The notes below the pieces were generated by a model. It was not told the DNA's origin. It saw nothing but the letters and a program-made list of their open reading frames with translations, and did not search any database. Shown piece by piece: positions 47,031 through 61,659 of a DNA stretch of 64,000 nt (positions are counted from its first letter, which is position 1; each line of letters begins with the position of its first letter). Source of the stretch: Vespa crabro (taxonomy: Eukaryota; Arthropoda; Insecta; Hymenoptera; Vespidae); contig NC_060956.1 of the NCBI RefSeq assembly GCF_910589235.1, positions 10,800,499-10,864,498 on the forward strand, in the 5' to 3' direction. A program made the translations under genes and the position numbers.

Positions 47031-49665
47031 AATATTTCCTTATTATCGTAGAAAGGGATTTAATACAAAATGCATGCTTCTATTTTAAAGAAGTTAGTAA
47101 TAAACTTATGTGTATAGATATTGTATAAAACTTGATAAAATAAAAATAAGTTATATATGAAATTGTATATGTCATTTCATATGCTACATAAAAAATTAGA
47201 TATATTCAACATTAATCATGTTTTTCATGAGTTAAAATAAGCACATTTTATGTTTTTGAACTACTATTTTATTTTCATTTATCATTGTACTATATATAAA
47301 AATTCTATATGATTGTACATATGTATTAAATTAATTGATTGATTACATTTTTTTTAGAAGATTCCATTGATTATTTTGTATTTTAGAATCAAATTACATA
47401 TGTTACGATAATAAAACTTAACAAAATTAAGTGTATTAAAAATTTATCATACTTTAAGTTTCATATGTAAACTGATTTATACATTCATCAATTTTACATT
47501 CAGATCAAAGAACCTTCTTTGTAAATATTATCTACATGTGTAGTTTTATATCCAAATGAATAGTAACCCATTTAATGTAATTAAATAATAAAAGAAATTA
47601 CAAGTTCTTTATGTAAGCTACCTAACACTTCTTATACTTCTTATTCTCACATATTAAATGGGACATATAAAATGGTATTTAATATTTAGCATGAAAACAT
47701 TTAAAACAGATTTTCATCTAGTTTTACACAATAAATATAAAACAAAAACACAATCACACTACTATTAAGAATAATTTAATATTTCATTAGCGATCACAAA
47801 ATAACAGCAAAAAGTTTTCCTCTTAAGATTTTGTATCCAATTATTAGTTGACTTATTACACATTATATTATTGCCAACATGTATTACTGTTGGTAAAATT
47901 TAAAAAAATTTTGTACCTAATTCAGCAATTTATCAAAACTGAAATAACAATTACAAAAATAACACTTTTCATTATACTTGCAATTATAAAAATTTATAAA
48001 GCCACTGTAAAACACTTTTTACTATTTCTACATTGTAATGAATAGTTATCGCTAATAAAACATTCGTAAATGTAAAAATAAAATATGATATCAAGATCTT
48101 AATTAAGTAAATTGAAGAAAGCGCTTATCTTCTTTATGTTTGTTTTGTACTATACTTTACATGTAACAATAGAAAGATTAAAATTACGATTTAATGTGAT
48201 ATAAACGATATTCCTTAGGCTAATCTGCATTAGCTTTTCTATTCATACACAAAAAATCGATGTAAATTATTTCACCGTTTCAATACTTTTCTTTTTTTCT
48301 AATAAAATTACTCGAAGCAATCATATTCTATTATTTTAAGTAACCTTAATTTTTCGTTAAAATTTTACAGTATATTACATGTACGCTTTAATTGTACCAC
48401 AGCTTTCTTAATTTTAATACTGTATAGAAATTGTTATATTTTCATTTAAAACTTTTTTTTTACTTACTGAAACTGTGTGAAATTCCTATGTATGTAATCT
48501 TTTCTAATTTTTACAAATAACCTTACAAATATATATACTTATAATATAATTATAAAATTATATATTAATTTATAAAACACGTTGACTGTAATGAAATAAT
48601 ATGTCATAAATACTAGTAATAATAATAATTGTACAAATTGATCGTTATGTAAATTAATAAAATTAGAAATCTCGAGTTGTATTTGTTTAACATTATTCTG
48701 GAATCATGTACATTATTTTATAAATGCAAATAAATTTATACAAATACAACTCGGAATCTACACAGTTGTACGAAAAAATCAGTAGATTCGGGCCTATTAG
48801 AATATCTTTAAAAATTACTAAATTTAATCAATAATTACAAATATAAACACTATAATGATATTTAAACATCTACAAAAATTAGTTATTTTGAAATGTAACC
48901 TTTTGCGGTCCTACATTTTAAATATGAATTGAAATCCTGTTTCAAACATAATGGTGAACTTTTGTATATTTTTATCTTGTACAATTATAAAGAATATCGA
49001 TATTTTAATCCCTTTACATTCGATATTTAATTTAAAATAATTATAAAGTATAATAACGATAAAAAATTAATAATGAATGAATGCAGATTACTTAAAATGA
49101 GACATTGAAAATAATCTGGACCGCAAAGGGTTAAAAAATAATATAATACAATTTAATTTATTTATTTTGTTTGTCTAATCACGTATGAGGTAGGAAAAGT
49201 CGGCCCAAATCTAAAGTACCTTACATGTGTTCAGTGCCATTGCGAAGGCACGTTTCCTTTATTGCTAGTACAATTATTTTCACATTCTTCTTATTCTATA
49301 TCACAGTGTGGAAAATGCTACGACTTTTGTATACAATACCATCAATACGTGTCATTCGATATAAACGCTGCTCATTCATTTTAGATTTTCAATTTATAAA
49401 CTGTTACATATTGTACATGTTCATATATTTTGAAAATAACTTCTGTTTTTTTTATTCTAGCAAGATAAGTACAAATGAAATGAATGTATACGAACAATAT
49501 AAATTTTAAACATTATTATAATGGTACCTACCGACTAAGGGGTAGTTTTATAGGTACTCAAATGATTGTGCAGCGATCTACCGATGAGTTAAAACCTCAA
49601 ACGTTTACATCTTTAAATTAAAATGACTGCCTGCATTCAATTGAGTTATAAATCTCAATTTATAT
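47031..49665. other. Convergent 3' region of NDUFB10 and MARF1
   Basis: AT-rich sequence that should include both 3' UTRs. Open frames at 47848-48045 and 49225-49509 have no family resemblance and are not supported as genes. Confidence 0.55.
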
Positions 49666-50565
49666 TTATGATTGAAGAGGTTGGTTGAATTGAGCTGCTA
49701 AACGTCGCTTTCCTGTAAATACTAAAAAAGAATAAAATTAATAAGAAGATTTACATACAAAATGGTAGAATAATAAAATTATCTTTATGTGAGCAAACCA
49801 TGCTTACATGGTTTAGTTGGAGTGTTGTGAATTTCATTTTTCTTATTATCAACATTATTTTCTTTTCCGAAATTTCCTGTGTTATTAACTTCACTAATAT
49901 TGTTAGAATTAACGTCTTGTTTTCCCATGCAATCTTGCACGACTGTAATGCTTTCAGAGGGCACATTTTTTTTCGGTGTCAGCGACAATGAAGGTAGCGG
50001 TAATTCGGATGGATGTGGTGCTACAACTAAATTGTGCTTAGTTGAAAAATAAGGTGACGTACGTGGATTTAACGGATTTGCAGCAGCTGGTAATAAATTT
50101 TTGGTTGGTGATAATAAATTTAATGTATCATCCTCAGATATTTGATTCCAGGAAGGTAAAGTTAATGGAGGTACCTAAAAAGTAATTATTTCATATTAAA
50201 GATGAGCTTTTCTTCAATATTCCATAAAAATTTAGTTGTATAAATAATAAGTTCCATGTATTTTCTACAAATATAAAGAAATATATTTTGAAAAACTAAT
50301 ATTATTGTAATTATATAGATAAATTAATAAAAGATAATAAAAAACATTTTTCATAAAATTTCACCTAACACACTTACTTCTACGTTCGTAACCCGTTCAT
50401 CTTGCGAATATAAAATCTTTGTTGGTGCTATCCATACTGAAGACTTCCATTGATTATCTGTTCTTATATCCACCTAACATTTATATGAATTTGTGTGTGT
50501 ATATGTACGTGCGTGTGCGTGCGTGTGCATATAGTCGATTTTTTAATATATATATAATTTTTTTG

Positions 50566-50640
<75 letters not shown>

Positions 50641-53600
50641 CATACATACATATTTACTATTTTATGTACATATATGTGCATATACATGAAATGTATATTT
50701 ATAAAATACTAAAAAAACTATTTTTATGGAAAACTAGTAGTAATTAATTTATAATATAAAATATTGCATATACCTCAGGTGGAGAATCAGGCTTAGGTGG
50801 AGGAGCTGGAAAATCGTTTTGTATAATTGTTGGGGTATGTATCAAATTTTTAAGAAAATCTCCGTTGTTATTTTCAAATACTGGCCAATTATTTGATCGT
50901 TCTTCCGAATATGTTAAGACCTTCCAATGTTTTTCACAATCTTGTGTCCAAAAATGGTTATCTTCATCTTGTTTCCAAGAATTATGACCATTAATTACGT
51001 GTGTTATCCATTTTCCATGTTCTTCTAATGTGGAAGCATTACTAGATGCATTTATACGTGATGAAGAATCACTTTCGAATGACTCATTGCTAGAGTCTGT
51101 ATCATGATATGATGAACCTGATGCATACATTACAGGTAATGCAATACCAACAGCTGTTTCAATAAAAATACAAAAAAATGTAAAAAGATAAATCAGAAAT
51201 CTGTTAGAAGGAATATATTAATAAATAAAATAATTTACTTACCAGCTAATTTTTTATTAAGATATATTACTTTCTTTTTCCGTTTATCTTTTCGTGTATC
51301 TTTTAATATCACAGTACAAGGTAATGCTTGTAAAAGAGCTGTTAATGTTGGAAAACCATATTGAGCAGCTCTGCATGCTGAACCATTGACTGCTAGGTAT
51401 GCAGCTTCAAAACGTGAAAGATTTAGTTGACCTCCACAACTCATCATAACACGATATAAATTACATGCAAAGCAATGTAATGGAGTTAGTTCTATGAAAT
51501 TTTCTTCATTGATTGTTGTAAACTGAAACAAAATTCATAATACTATTTATATTTAATACTTGTTTTTTCTCAAGTAAAGATAAAACATCATTTTACCTGA
51601 ACAACATGAGATAAATCTTTTTTAAGTTCTTCAATATTACAAGTTTTTGAATAATATTGAGAATATTGTTGTCGAAATTCTTTTACAGGCGTTTTATATT
51701 GAGGTTGATCCATTAACACTCTGCGACATTGTAAAGCTAACTGCTGCAAGTGAGATTTATCTATTGCAACTATTACTGGTCCTGTAGCTAAATCTATAAT
51801 CTAATAATTAAATACATAAAATTCTTGTCAATGCCTGTATCAAAAAAGAACTTAATGGAAATATTGATAATTTATTATACCTTAACACTATCATCAAGTT
51901 TCTGCATGAGTTGTAATACAGAATTACAGCCAAATAATTCTGGACGCAATGCATAACCAAATTGTCGTAAGAAGTTCTGAACAATATTTGAAACACTAAG
52001 ACCACTTTTTGTATGAGCTACTAGCTTTGATATTTGTTCACTGAGAACACGCAAACCCTCTTTTTCTGTTAAACTAATTTGCCTTTCACCATTACTTCCA
52101 TCTTCGATTTTAACTACATCTGGTATAGCTTCAAACAATTCTATTAATTTAGTAAATCCATAATCTGATACACGACACTGATGACCAAAGTGATGATGAT
52201 AAGATGGCACAAATTTATTAAATAACATTTTACATTGAGGAACATGTCTCAATAATTCTACAACCTAGTAACAAAATTTTATAAATGTTTCTTTTATATT
52301 ATATTAATAATTAAATGTATTTTACCTCAAATGCAAATTGTTTTGTACGTTCTATTTCTTCTGCAGTTTGTTCACGTTTGGGGATAGCTATCATTTTATC
52401 GCCTCCATTAATTGTAGTCATAACAACTGTATTCTCTGATACTTCACTAAGAATATCTTCAATTTCACATACGCCATAATCAACAATATCCCATGGCTTA
52501 GCTGAATTCAGATATAATTTATTAGACATATTTTTCATTTTGCTATTATATATTAATTTATAAAATTGTCATTTCATATTTTTTTTTACTTGCCTATTAC
52601 TCTGCTATAAACATTTGGAAATTCTGAAAGTGTCACTTGTTTACTAGCTTTTGATTTTAACACTCTTAGTAAATCTGATGTAAAACGACGTACTTGAGCA
52701 CGATGAGAAAGTGTTACTACTCGTTTATTTCCCTCTCCCATTACCTGAATTAATATTTACTAATTAGGAAATGCATATATGTACAAATTAACAACAACTA
52801 CAAATTTTATTTCAATATACTTGAACAGTATGTGTAAGTGCTTCTAATAAATCGATTAATTTGGTGAATCCATAATCAGCCACTCTACATTGTCTTCCAA
52901 AATGGTGATGATAAGCTGGAATAAATCGATTAAATGGTAGTTGGCAGTGTGGAGCAGTTTTTAGAAGGTCTACTAATTCACGACTAAATAAAGCCAATTG
53001 ATTTGCCAATGGAGGGCTAACACATTTATTTTCTGAAAAGAATGTGTACGAAAATGTACATTTAGTATTTTTTTACACTTACAGAGTAGTATATATTACA
53101 TTTATAATTAAGATTAATTAATATTATAGTAAGTTTACCTTCATGGCTTTCATCATGATCTTTATCTAAAGCCCAACTAAGGTATTTGACACTTCCAATA
53201 CCTTGCTTTAATTGAACAAATGATAGACATGATACTAAATGTTCTAAAGGTACACCATTTTCTATCATCTTTAAATGTTCTTTAAATTCAGCTGCATAAC
53301 AATTTGGCAAACTAAAACATGGTAGGAATATCTGATTTAAAGAATGCATTATTAAATAATAGTAAAATTGTAAGATTCATTAAATTAACATTCTGTCATA
53401 AACATGTATTTAAAACTATAATTTTATTTGCGATGATTAGACAAGAAAATAATAAGAAAAAGTATTAAATAAAGATAATATATTTATATGTCTCTACTTC
53501 ATATTTTATAATTTATAGTACAAACAATAAAGTATTAATAAAAGAATTCCTTTTTTGTACAAAACTATAACAAATTTTGTATTTTTTTTTTGAAACGAAA

Positions 53601-56467
53601 AGAATGAAAAGTGTAAAAATGTTCCTTCATTATATAGTACATTTCAGAATAGAAAAGCAATTAAGTCTAAAATCACTGTTGGAATCATCAAAAATTAAGT
53701 ACAGTAATATTTCAATCACGTTATAAGAAATCATATTATACCAATACCGCGTTATATGGAGATCTATCATATGTATTTAACAGTTTTAAATGTTTATATA
53801 TTAGTACATTACTCGCTGTTCATGCTTGATTCTCTATTGAAATAGAAAAAACAATACAAATCAAACTTAAAATAAAATATACCTGGGTAGTGGCAAACTT
53901 CCATTGTGCATAGTTAATAATTGCTGTATACGTGGGGCAAGTAATTTTAGAGAAACATTAACATTTGGTAAAGATGCCATTTCTTGCTCAGCCCAACCTT
54001 TATCAGACCATGGTTTTGATGTATGTTTAATACAATATGGTAATTCTACATATCCTTCCTAAATATATTAAAAAACAAACTTTTATACATCTATAAAACT
54101 TCTCAATATATGCAATAAATTATATAAATATAATATATCAGTATAAAAAATATCGCTTTATTGTATAATCAAAACTCAACAATGTTAGGAGCAAAAGCTC
54201 TACTAAACATTGAAAATATTCAAACTCGGCTATATGTTTAACATCATTTATGAAAATAAGAAAAACAATTAAATTAATTAATATAAACATAAATTATATA
54301 ACTTACTTGAGTTGGAGTACTGAAACATGGAGATGGTGTATTTCTATGATCTGGATTAAGAGATACCATTCTTCCACTAGCATCTTCAGTAACAATACAT
54401 ACATCTTTCATTTTATACAATTCAGAAATACTAATAGATATCATAAAACGACTTTCATACATTTCTCGAAATTTAAAAAGTGGTAATTTATGACCTGGTA
54501 CTTCTTGCAAAAGCATTACAATTTGTGCACGTATGAGTTGAGGATTTGGACCTCCAGTATGAGCATACGATATTAGTATACGCTTATATCCAATTTTACG
54601 ACGATGTAATTGAGAAATTGCATATTGTGCATCTGGCAAAGAAGCTACTTTGACACTAGCTGCATAGTTACCATCAGACTGCATAAAAATAGATACATGC
54701 AAAACCTATAAAATAATTTTTATTAGAGAAAATTGTTATAAAACAAAAATAATTTCTTTAAAATAATTTAGCTGATGATTTACTGTTACGTGCTCCATGA
54801 AAATAGATGAAAGAATATGCTTCATTTCCTTTGGGTCAATGTTTTGATCTAAATTGCTTACTTGTAATTCAATAGGTGTATAACTTCCATTAGATGTACC
54901 ATTTCCATTACGATTTATTGGATGAAAAAATTTCTAACAAAATATTAATATATTTTCTCAATATATATGTGTGCGTGTGTATTATATACTATTTAGTATT
55001 AAAAGTATTATATGTGTATATATTTTACATATTATACGTAATATAAATAATATATTGTATATTATAAAACTCACTTCTACTTCTTCATTTTCTGCATCAT
55101 TTTGATGATATGGAGAGAAATGATTATTTTGTTGATTTATAACACGTATCATAGTACCTTCATATGGTGATGGTGTTCTGGTATTACGTATGAATACGGA
55201 ATGTTGGTTCTACACAAAATTATGATATTAGATATAATGAAACAATATTTATATTTATAAAATTAATATTTTAATTTTCTATATACTTGTCCATTCCATT
55301 GATTATTTCGTTCATGTATCTGAGATTCATACATAGGAGATGGACTACGGCGTTTGAAGGTATTTGTTTGAGAATGAACTATGTAACAAGGAAATAAAAA
55401 GTAATAATTATTGGTATAGAATAATAATATTTTTATTGTATTGTGTTCTCTTGAAAACATAATTTGAAATGTTATATAATTGTGTCCTACCTGCCCATTC
55501 TGAAGCATGAATGAATGAATTGTGAGCTCCTCTGATAGGTCTAAGACATTCTGGTGTTCTTGATATTGTACCATTAGCAGCATTATTATCCCGAGCCTGC
55601 GGGGCATGTATTCGTTTGCTTGATAGTTTTGTTTTTTCCACCTTAAAATGTTATTTATTGTTAAATGTTATTCTATGTTACAAGATATTTGTTTTTATAA
55701 AAATACTACATTTAACGAAAAGATTTAAAAATGTACCTTATATTGGTCTTCCCATAAATGACTAAATTGCTGAGAACCAGCAACTTGCCAAATCAATGGT
55801 GATTGAACTCTAGTTAGTTCATTATAAGTTCTGTTAAATGTTACATCACTATTTGATGAATATGGTCTAGCAACAATAATTGGTGGTTGTTGAATCATTC
55901 TAAAAATATGATATAATTAATAATTCATAGATAAAATAATATTATATAATTATTATATTACTATATCATAGTTCAGATAAGATCAAAGCTTCTAAAGCTC
56001 ACAGCCCAAATCGACAAGGATAAAATAAAATCGACTTGTGACTCCAAGGCTCTTTCTCGGAATATCATCATTAAATATGATTTAATTATTTATATTATTT
56101 ATATTATTTATATAAATATGATTTAATAAATATTATAGAATAAATAAGACATACCCTGAAGAAATACTAACAGGAGCACAGGGTACTCCTGCCCAAGTAG
56201 TATATGGTCCTATCACAGGCGATGATGATTGATAATGTGGAACTTGAAGGGTTCGTGCACCCGCTATTGAAGCACTTGCACTATACATTTGCCTAGAAGA
56301 GTTAGCTATAATTTCTGATTCACTTATAGCACGATTTCGAGTTATGGAATTTCCTACAGTCAAGATATATTTAATTAAAAATTTTATATTATATATAATA
56401 ATATATTATTTAAAATTATACTAATATATAATATCCTCTCTGTAATTTTAATTTGAATCCAAGAAAC

Positions 56468-56509
<42 letters not shown>

Positions 56510-59119
56510 TATTTAAAAATTTGTCTTAAAAAAGATTTTATTATATACACTATACAGTTAAGAAGAAATATTCAAATTACATGATTATAAATTAAAGACC
56601 TGAACGTAAAGGAATTTATGTAAAAGAAAACTATTGTCAAAATAAAAACAAAAATTTATAATTATATACCTTGACTTTTATTGTTACTGTTTCCTGTTTC
56701 CTTGTGAAATCTTACAGAAATCTTTGAGTCAAAAACATATTCTCCATCCATACGTTTCTGAGCCCTACAGAAAAGGTCACATTGTCATAAGATACAGTCA
56801 GCTGATAGAAATTACATGGCAATTTTATTTGTACATGACCTTGTAAAGTAACAGTAAAATATACAAATACACCTACTTTTAAATTATTTAAAGGATCAAG
56901 AAAGTATAGTAAGTACATCTTATTATACAAAATCTATACTAATATTTTTAATTAATTTTCGATAATCAATGTTCACAGAACAGTATATATCTTTAACAGA
57001 GCTCAACTTACCTTATAATAAATTAAAATCATCAGATTAAACTAAGGAATATACAAAAGTAAAAGTAAATAATATCAATGCATTACTTAAAATAACTAAT
57101 TTTGAAATATTACCTAACTAGCTGTACTTTAACTAATCGAATGCAAAGTATAACCAAAACAAAATTTATATATCAACTATTTGGAATAATACTACAGTCG
57201 TTACATTGTTTGCTACAATTCAAATACTTCCTTACTTGTGTCCTTGCCTCTACTCTGCCAGTGCTGTTCAATGTATATATGACATTTTTTTTAAATATAA
57301 AATGATCCAATCACAAAGAAAGGAATTTAAAGGCGGTTTATTTAAATTTGAAGTAATAAAATATTGAGGCAAGATAGTTTAAATTCTTAGTACATTTAAA
57401 ACTTATAATTAAAGGATAGAAATTAACAAATGCTTGAAAATTATTAAACATGTACCTTCTTGCAGAAGTTTCTGAAGAAAAACGCACAATAGCAGTTTTA
57501 AATTGGATTCCTATTACTCGACCACCGCAATTATCAGACAATTTTTGAAGTCGTCGTTTAATAACTACAACATCCTTATCTTCAGGAAGATTATTGACTA
57601 TGAGATCATAATATTCGTTAATCTGAAAAAGATATATTACAATATATGCAAACATTACAACAAAAATTTTTAATGAAAGTTATTAATTCTAAAAGAATCT
57701 AATTACTGGTTATATTTCGAGAATATATAATATCAATTTATATAATTACAAGGTATAATAATATATTATAAATAATACATTAGAAAAGAAAATATTTCAT
57801 AATGCACGATACATTAGGATGTACCTGATAAATACATATTTAAATACATATAGAACTGATCTACAAAACAGATTAAGAAAAAATAAATTATCATTTGTTA
57901 GCATATTTTAATATGTAAATACATGTAAATATTACAGTATTACAAAATGCATAATAAAATAACTGAATTGATTATTATGAAAAATATTTATGATTTGCTG
58001 ATATTATAACTTATTGTGATTATCTAATATTATAACTTGCATGTTCATGTATTTAAGATGATTTCAATTAAATGTTAATTTGTTTAAAACAAAAATTTTT
58101 AAATTAATAAAAGTAAATTTACCTTTAATAAAGGTCTAGATGGCAATGGTTCCATAAGATCCATAAAATCATAATGTTCATTAGCACATAGTATCAATGC
58201 TTCTGAGGTACTTTTATTATGAAGAAGTATCACATGAATTTTTTTTCTGTATCGTAAATCACTAAGATCAGCAGCAAAATCAATATCTCCTGATATTAAA
58301 ATTATTGCTGCTGGACTACCATGAATATCAGCAAATCTTCTGATAGACTGTTTAAGTTTTTCATCGGCAGCATTTTTACATGTCGCAGCAACATGTATTA
58401 AATTAACCTAATAATAAAAAAGAGTGTAAAAATATTTAACATAAAAATGATTATTTATCTTAACAAAAAATTTATAATTATTATCTATCTCTTTAATTTA
58501 AGCTAGTTTTATCTATTAATCTATTACCACTATATTACCTGTGCATCATTTAATTCTTGCATTACTTGATTACTTTCTTTTTGAACATCGCAAACAACAA
58601 TAAATTCTGCTTCTCGGTAACCACTAAAAAATTTATCTCTAATCACTTGCGTAACTGCCATAGCAGATCTTCCTTTTGGAACCTACAGAAGGCACATATA
58701 ATAAAAATGTTTGGTATAAACCATATGGTCTTATAAAATCAACAATAAATGAATAAATATTTCCATAATACATTATAGTGTATTATATTATAAAAAAATA
58801 TAATATATAATAAAATAAATGTGTGTAATAATTTTGAACTAACATGACAATTTTCAATATCCCAAAATACTCCAATTGGTGGCAAATATGTGGGTAAAGT
58901 TGGTAAATTAACAGAATTATCATGATGAAGAAAGGAGCAGTCATATCTATAATGACCGAATAATGGAGATACAGAAGTCTTAGATTCTATTTTAGAAGCA
59001 TTGTCATTATCAGAACCAGTATCATATGTCATCAGATTTGCATGAATATCGCTTGTTTTAAGAGATGAAATTTTTTGTGCAGATAATAACTGCAATAATT
59101 TTTCATTTAAGTCTTTCAT
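49666..59119 (-). CDS. MARF1: MARF1 (meiosis regulator and mRNA stability factor 1, limkain b1)
   Basis: Coding exons in transcript order: 59119-58844, 58682-58539, 58407-58123, 57622-57456, 56764-56670, 56353-56155, 55899-55737, 55641-55491, 55378-55287, 55209-55075, 54933-54790, 54705-54307, 54058-53883, 53311-53139, 53032-52821, 52744-52590, 52542-52326, 52264-51881, 51800-51597, 51522-51243, 51153-50774, 50473-50378, 50174-49808, 49721-49666. They total 4950 nt, 1649 residues, every phase consistent. Domains: NYN-type RNase from about residue 83 (GVFWDIENC, acidic D88; SGDIDF at 179-184); RRM at about 236-295; a second RRM-like fold at about 570-665; then a run of about eight LOTUS/OST-HTH domains from about 670 to 1350; and a disordered acidic, proline-rich tail. 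The family degrades or represses mRNA, with LOTUS domains and the Ccr4-Not link described in flies and mouse. Length is close to the human protein. Confidence 0.92.
50490..50650. repeat. (GTGC)n then (TA)n compound microsatellite in MARF1 intron
   Basis: GTGTGCGTGCG-type units at about 50493-50528, then TA repeats at about 50565-50633 followed by CATACATA. It lies in the intron between the exons starting at 51153 and 50473, just after the 50774 donor. Confidence 0.85.
56471..56505. repeat. (TA)n microsatellite in MARF1 intron
   Basis: About 15 TA units between the exons starting at 56764 and 56353. Confidence 0.85.
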
Positions 59120-60714
59120 CTAGTCTTAGATATCGAAGATAAAAGTTTACAAATCCTTATCCTGGCATGTGCTTTCAAAATTCATAAGTATTCTTTCAGA
59201 ATATATACTGCAACATATTAAAAATAGACTTAATAAAAAATTTTCCTATAATATTACTGTAATAAATATTTCAAAATTATTGGTATATTTAATATTTGCT
59301 TTACAAAGTATAAAGTATAAGCAATGATCTTTGAACATATAGTATTATGTTAAAACTTATTGTAAAAATACTTTATCTTTCAAATTTAATTTATATAATT
59401 ACCTTTATATTAGATATCAATGAAATTACCTTATGTTATTACAATTTTTATCAAAAGTAATATCTAATAGATAATTAATAATATATTGCATTATAATTTA
59501 ATTGTATACAATAATATTAGAATATGTATGTATAAACAATGAAGAAACAAGTAAAAAATATAAAAGATTACTGCTTGTACTAAGAAATGTTTTCTATATA
59601 TAGAAATTTAAAAAAAAATTATAAATTATAAGTTATTTTACACGAAGGTATATAGTAAAAATATTTGAAAAATCTTATTATCTAGAAATATCTGTAGTTA
59701 CCTAAGAAATCAGCCCATTATTTTGTATATTTCTATTCATTACGTAGAAATAGTTATACGTAACTTTGCCTCGACGTTTTAATATACATACAGAGCATGG
59801 AAGAATAAAGTATATTAAAAGAACAGTAACAGATCTTTTAAAAAGCCATAACCAGAATTCGCACATGAAGAATAGTAGTGTATGCAAGTAAATATTTCTC
59901 TTACTTGATCCGTATATTCCGTTTTCGTTATACTTCTTTTTATTGCTACCACTACTATACAATGCACAACACGAAACGTTTACTTCGATAAAAGTGTGTA
60001 TAGCTAACGTGCATATACAAAAGATAAAGAGCGCAACGAGGTAAGCAGAAAACGAATGCATCGATTTCTTTGTGAATATAGCTTAAGCTATTTAATATCT
60101 TTTCTCTATGGTTAAAAAATCTCATCGATTTATTATTTTGTATTACACTAAAACTAAAAGTTTATATAAATTTTTAGAAGTATAAAGTTCGAGATAAGAA
60201 TATTATATTTATTTAAATATTTGAGGGTATATTCGTAAATAATAAATTTATTTAGAAATAATATTGATGCAACAAATTTATATCATTTAACTAATTTTAT
60301 TAAATTTGATAAAGTAAATACGAATCATCATTAACTAGTGTGGATAGTGTTTTATAATTGCAAATTGTATATAATCTCTATAATTAAACATTGCTGTCTA
60401 TTTGTAAAACATTTAAGGTATAGTATTTTTAATTATAAAAACATGTCTATATTTATATTCGTATACAATAAAAGAAATTAATTCTTGAGAAATGGTTCTT
60501 GATTGGGTAATTCTCATATATTTCCATTAGTACTGACCAATCAAAATTTTACAAAACTATATTACAATTTTTTAGATTTTCAGAATCAATGCGAAGATGC
60601 ATATAGTTATGTACACACAGCCACACACACATAACACACATTAGAAAAAGCTGACGAGTAATTTGAATTTTGACAGTGATAGAATAAGTTCCTTTTAAAA
60701 AATAATTCTACACT
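59120..60714. promoter_or_regulatory. Bidirectional region between MARF1 and LAMTOR2
   Basis: Head-to-head spacer of about 1.6 kb. On the minus strand 60061-59905 is less AT-rich and ends in a donor-like GATCAA/GTAAGA; with an acceptor-like ATCTAAG just before the MARF1 ATG this suggests a spliced MARF1 5' UTR. The right part, 60480-60714, should hold the LAMTOR2 promoter. No TATA box can be assigned. Confidence 0.4.
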
Positions 60715-61659
60715 ATGTTGAAACCAAAAGCTCTTACGCAAGTTTTGAGTCAGGCGAATACGGGTGGAGTTGAAAATACTTTGTAAGTAGTAAATTAAAT
60801 ATTTAACTTAGTACAAACTTTGTCATGTTTGTTAACCTATATACAATATCATTAAATTATTATAATATATATTTATACATATATTTATACAAGTAAAATG
60901 AATAAAATATATATTATATTGTTAAATTATACTTTTGTATCTTATAGTCAATTATAGTAAATTTTATTTCGTTATGTATTAAATAATAATACATAATAAA
61001 TAAAATTACAGGTTACTCAACAGAGATGGTGGTTTATTAGCTTATAGTGGCTATGGAGATAAAGATGCTAGAATAACTGCTGCAATTACAAGTAACATTT
61101 GGTCAGCTTATGAAAAGAATGGAAGAAATGCATTTAAAGAAGATAAATTACAATTTGTTTTGATGGATTGCGTGGTAATCATATAATTTGTGTAAAATTA
61201 TTTCATGCAAAATAGACAACTTTTTAAAGTAATACTTTGAATATTTGTCTTAAAAATCAAATATATTGTAGTCCATAATTCTTAATAGATATAAATAGGA
61301 TTTTATAAGGTATTAAAACCTACAATATAATAATAATAAATTAAAACTTTCTCTTGATAGTTGATTATTTTTTATTAGCAAACTAAGCATTAAATATTTT
61401 ATAATTATCTCATACATGTTTATATTTATCATATCAAATTTCAAATGCAAATTATAAAAGCATTATAATTTTAGATTATAATTAAAAATTCATAAATATC
61501 TAATTTTAGGAAGGCAAAGTGGTGATTACAGAAGTAGCAAATTTATTATTATGTTTGTATGCTAAAGAGAATGTGGGATTTGGATTATTAAGAGAAAAAG
61601 CACAAGCACTTGCTAAATATCTTGATCAACCATTGAAAACAATTGCTAATATGCCTTAA
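60715..61659 (+). CDS. LAMTOR2: LAMTOR2 (Ragulator subunit p14, roadblock fold)
   Basis: Three exons (60715-60782, 61012-61174, 61510-61659) total 381 nt, 126 residues, with GT-AG introns and consistent phases. The protein starts MLKPKALTQVLSQANTGGV and has the family motifs LLLNRDGGLLAYSGYGDKDAR, WSAYEKNGRNAF and LMDCVEGKVVITEVANLLLC, covering the whole Roadblock/LC7 fold. Length matches human LAMTOR2 (125). It pairs with LAMTOR3 in the Ragulator, which anchors Rag GTPases on lysosomes for mTORC1 activation (family knowledge). Its start is head-to-head with MARF1. Confidence 0.95.

Noticed and set aside
53311..53349. Earlier acceptor at 53331 for the MARF1 exon beginning IFLPCF
   Set aside because: It puts the exon in the wrong phase and leads to a stop. 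The acceptor TTTTAG before 53311 restores the frame (LPLPSLPNCYAAEF).
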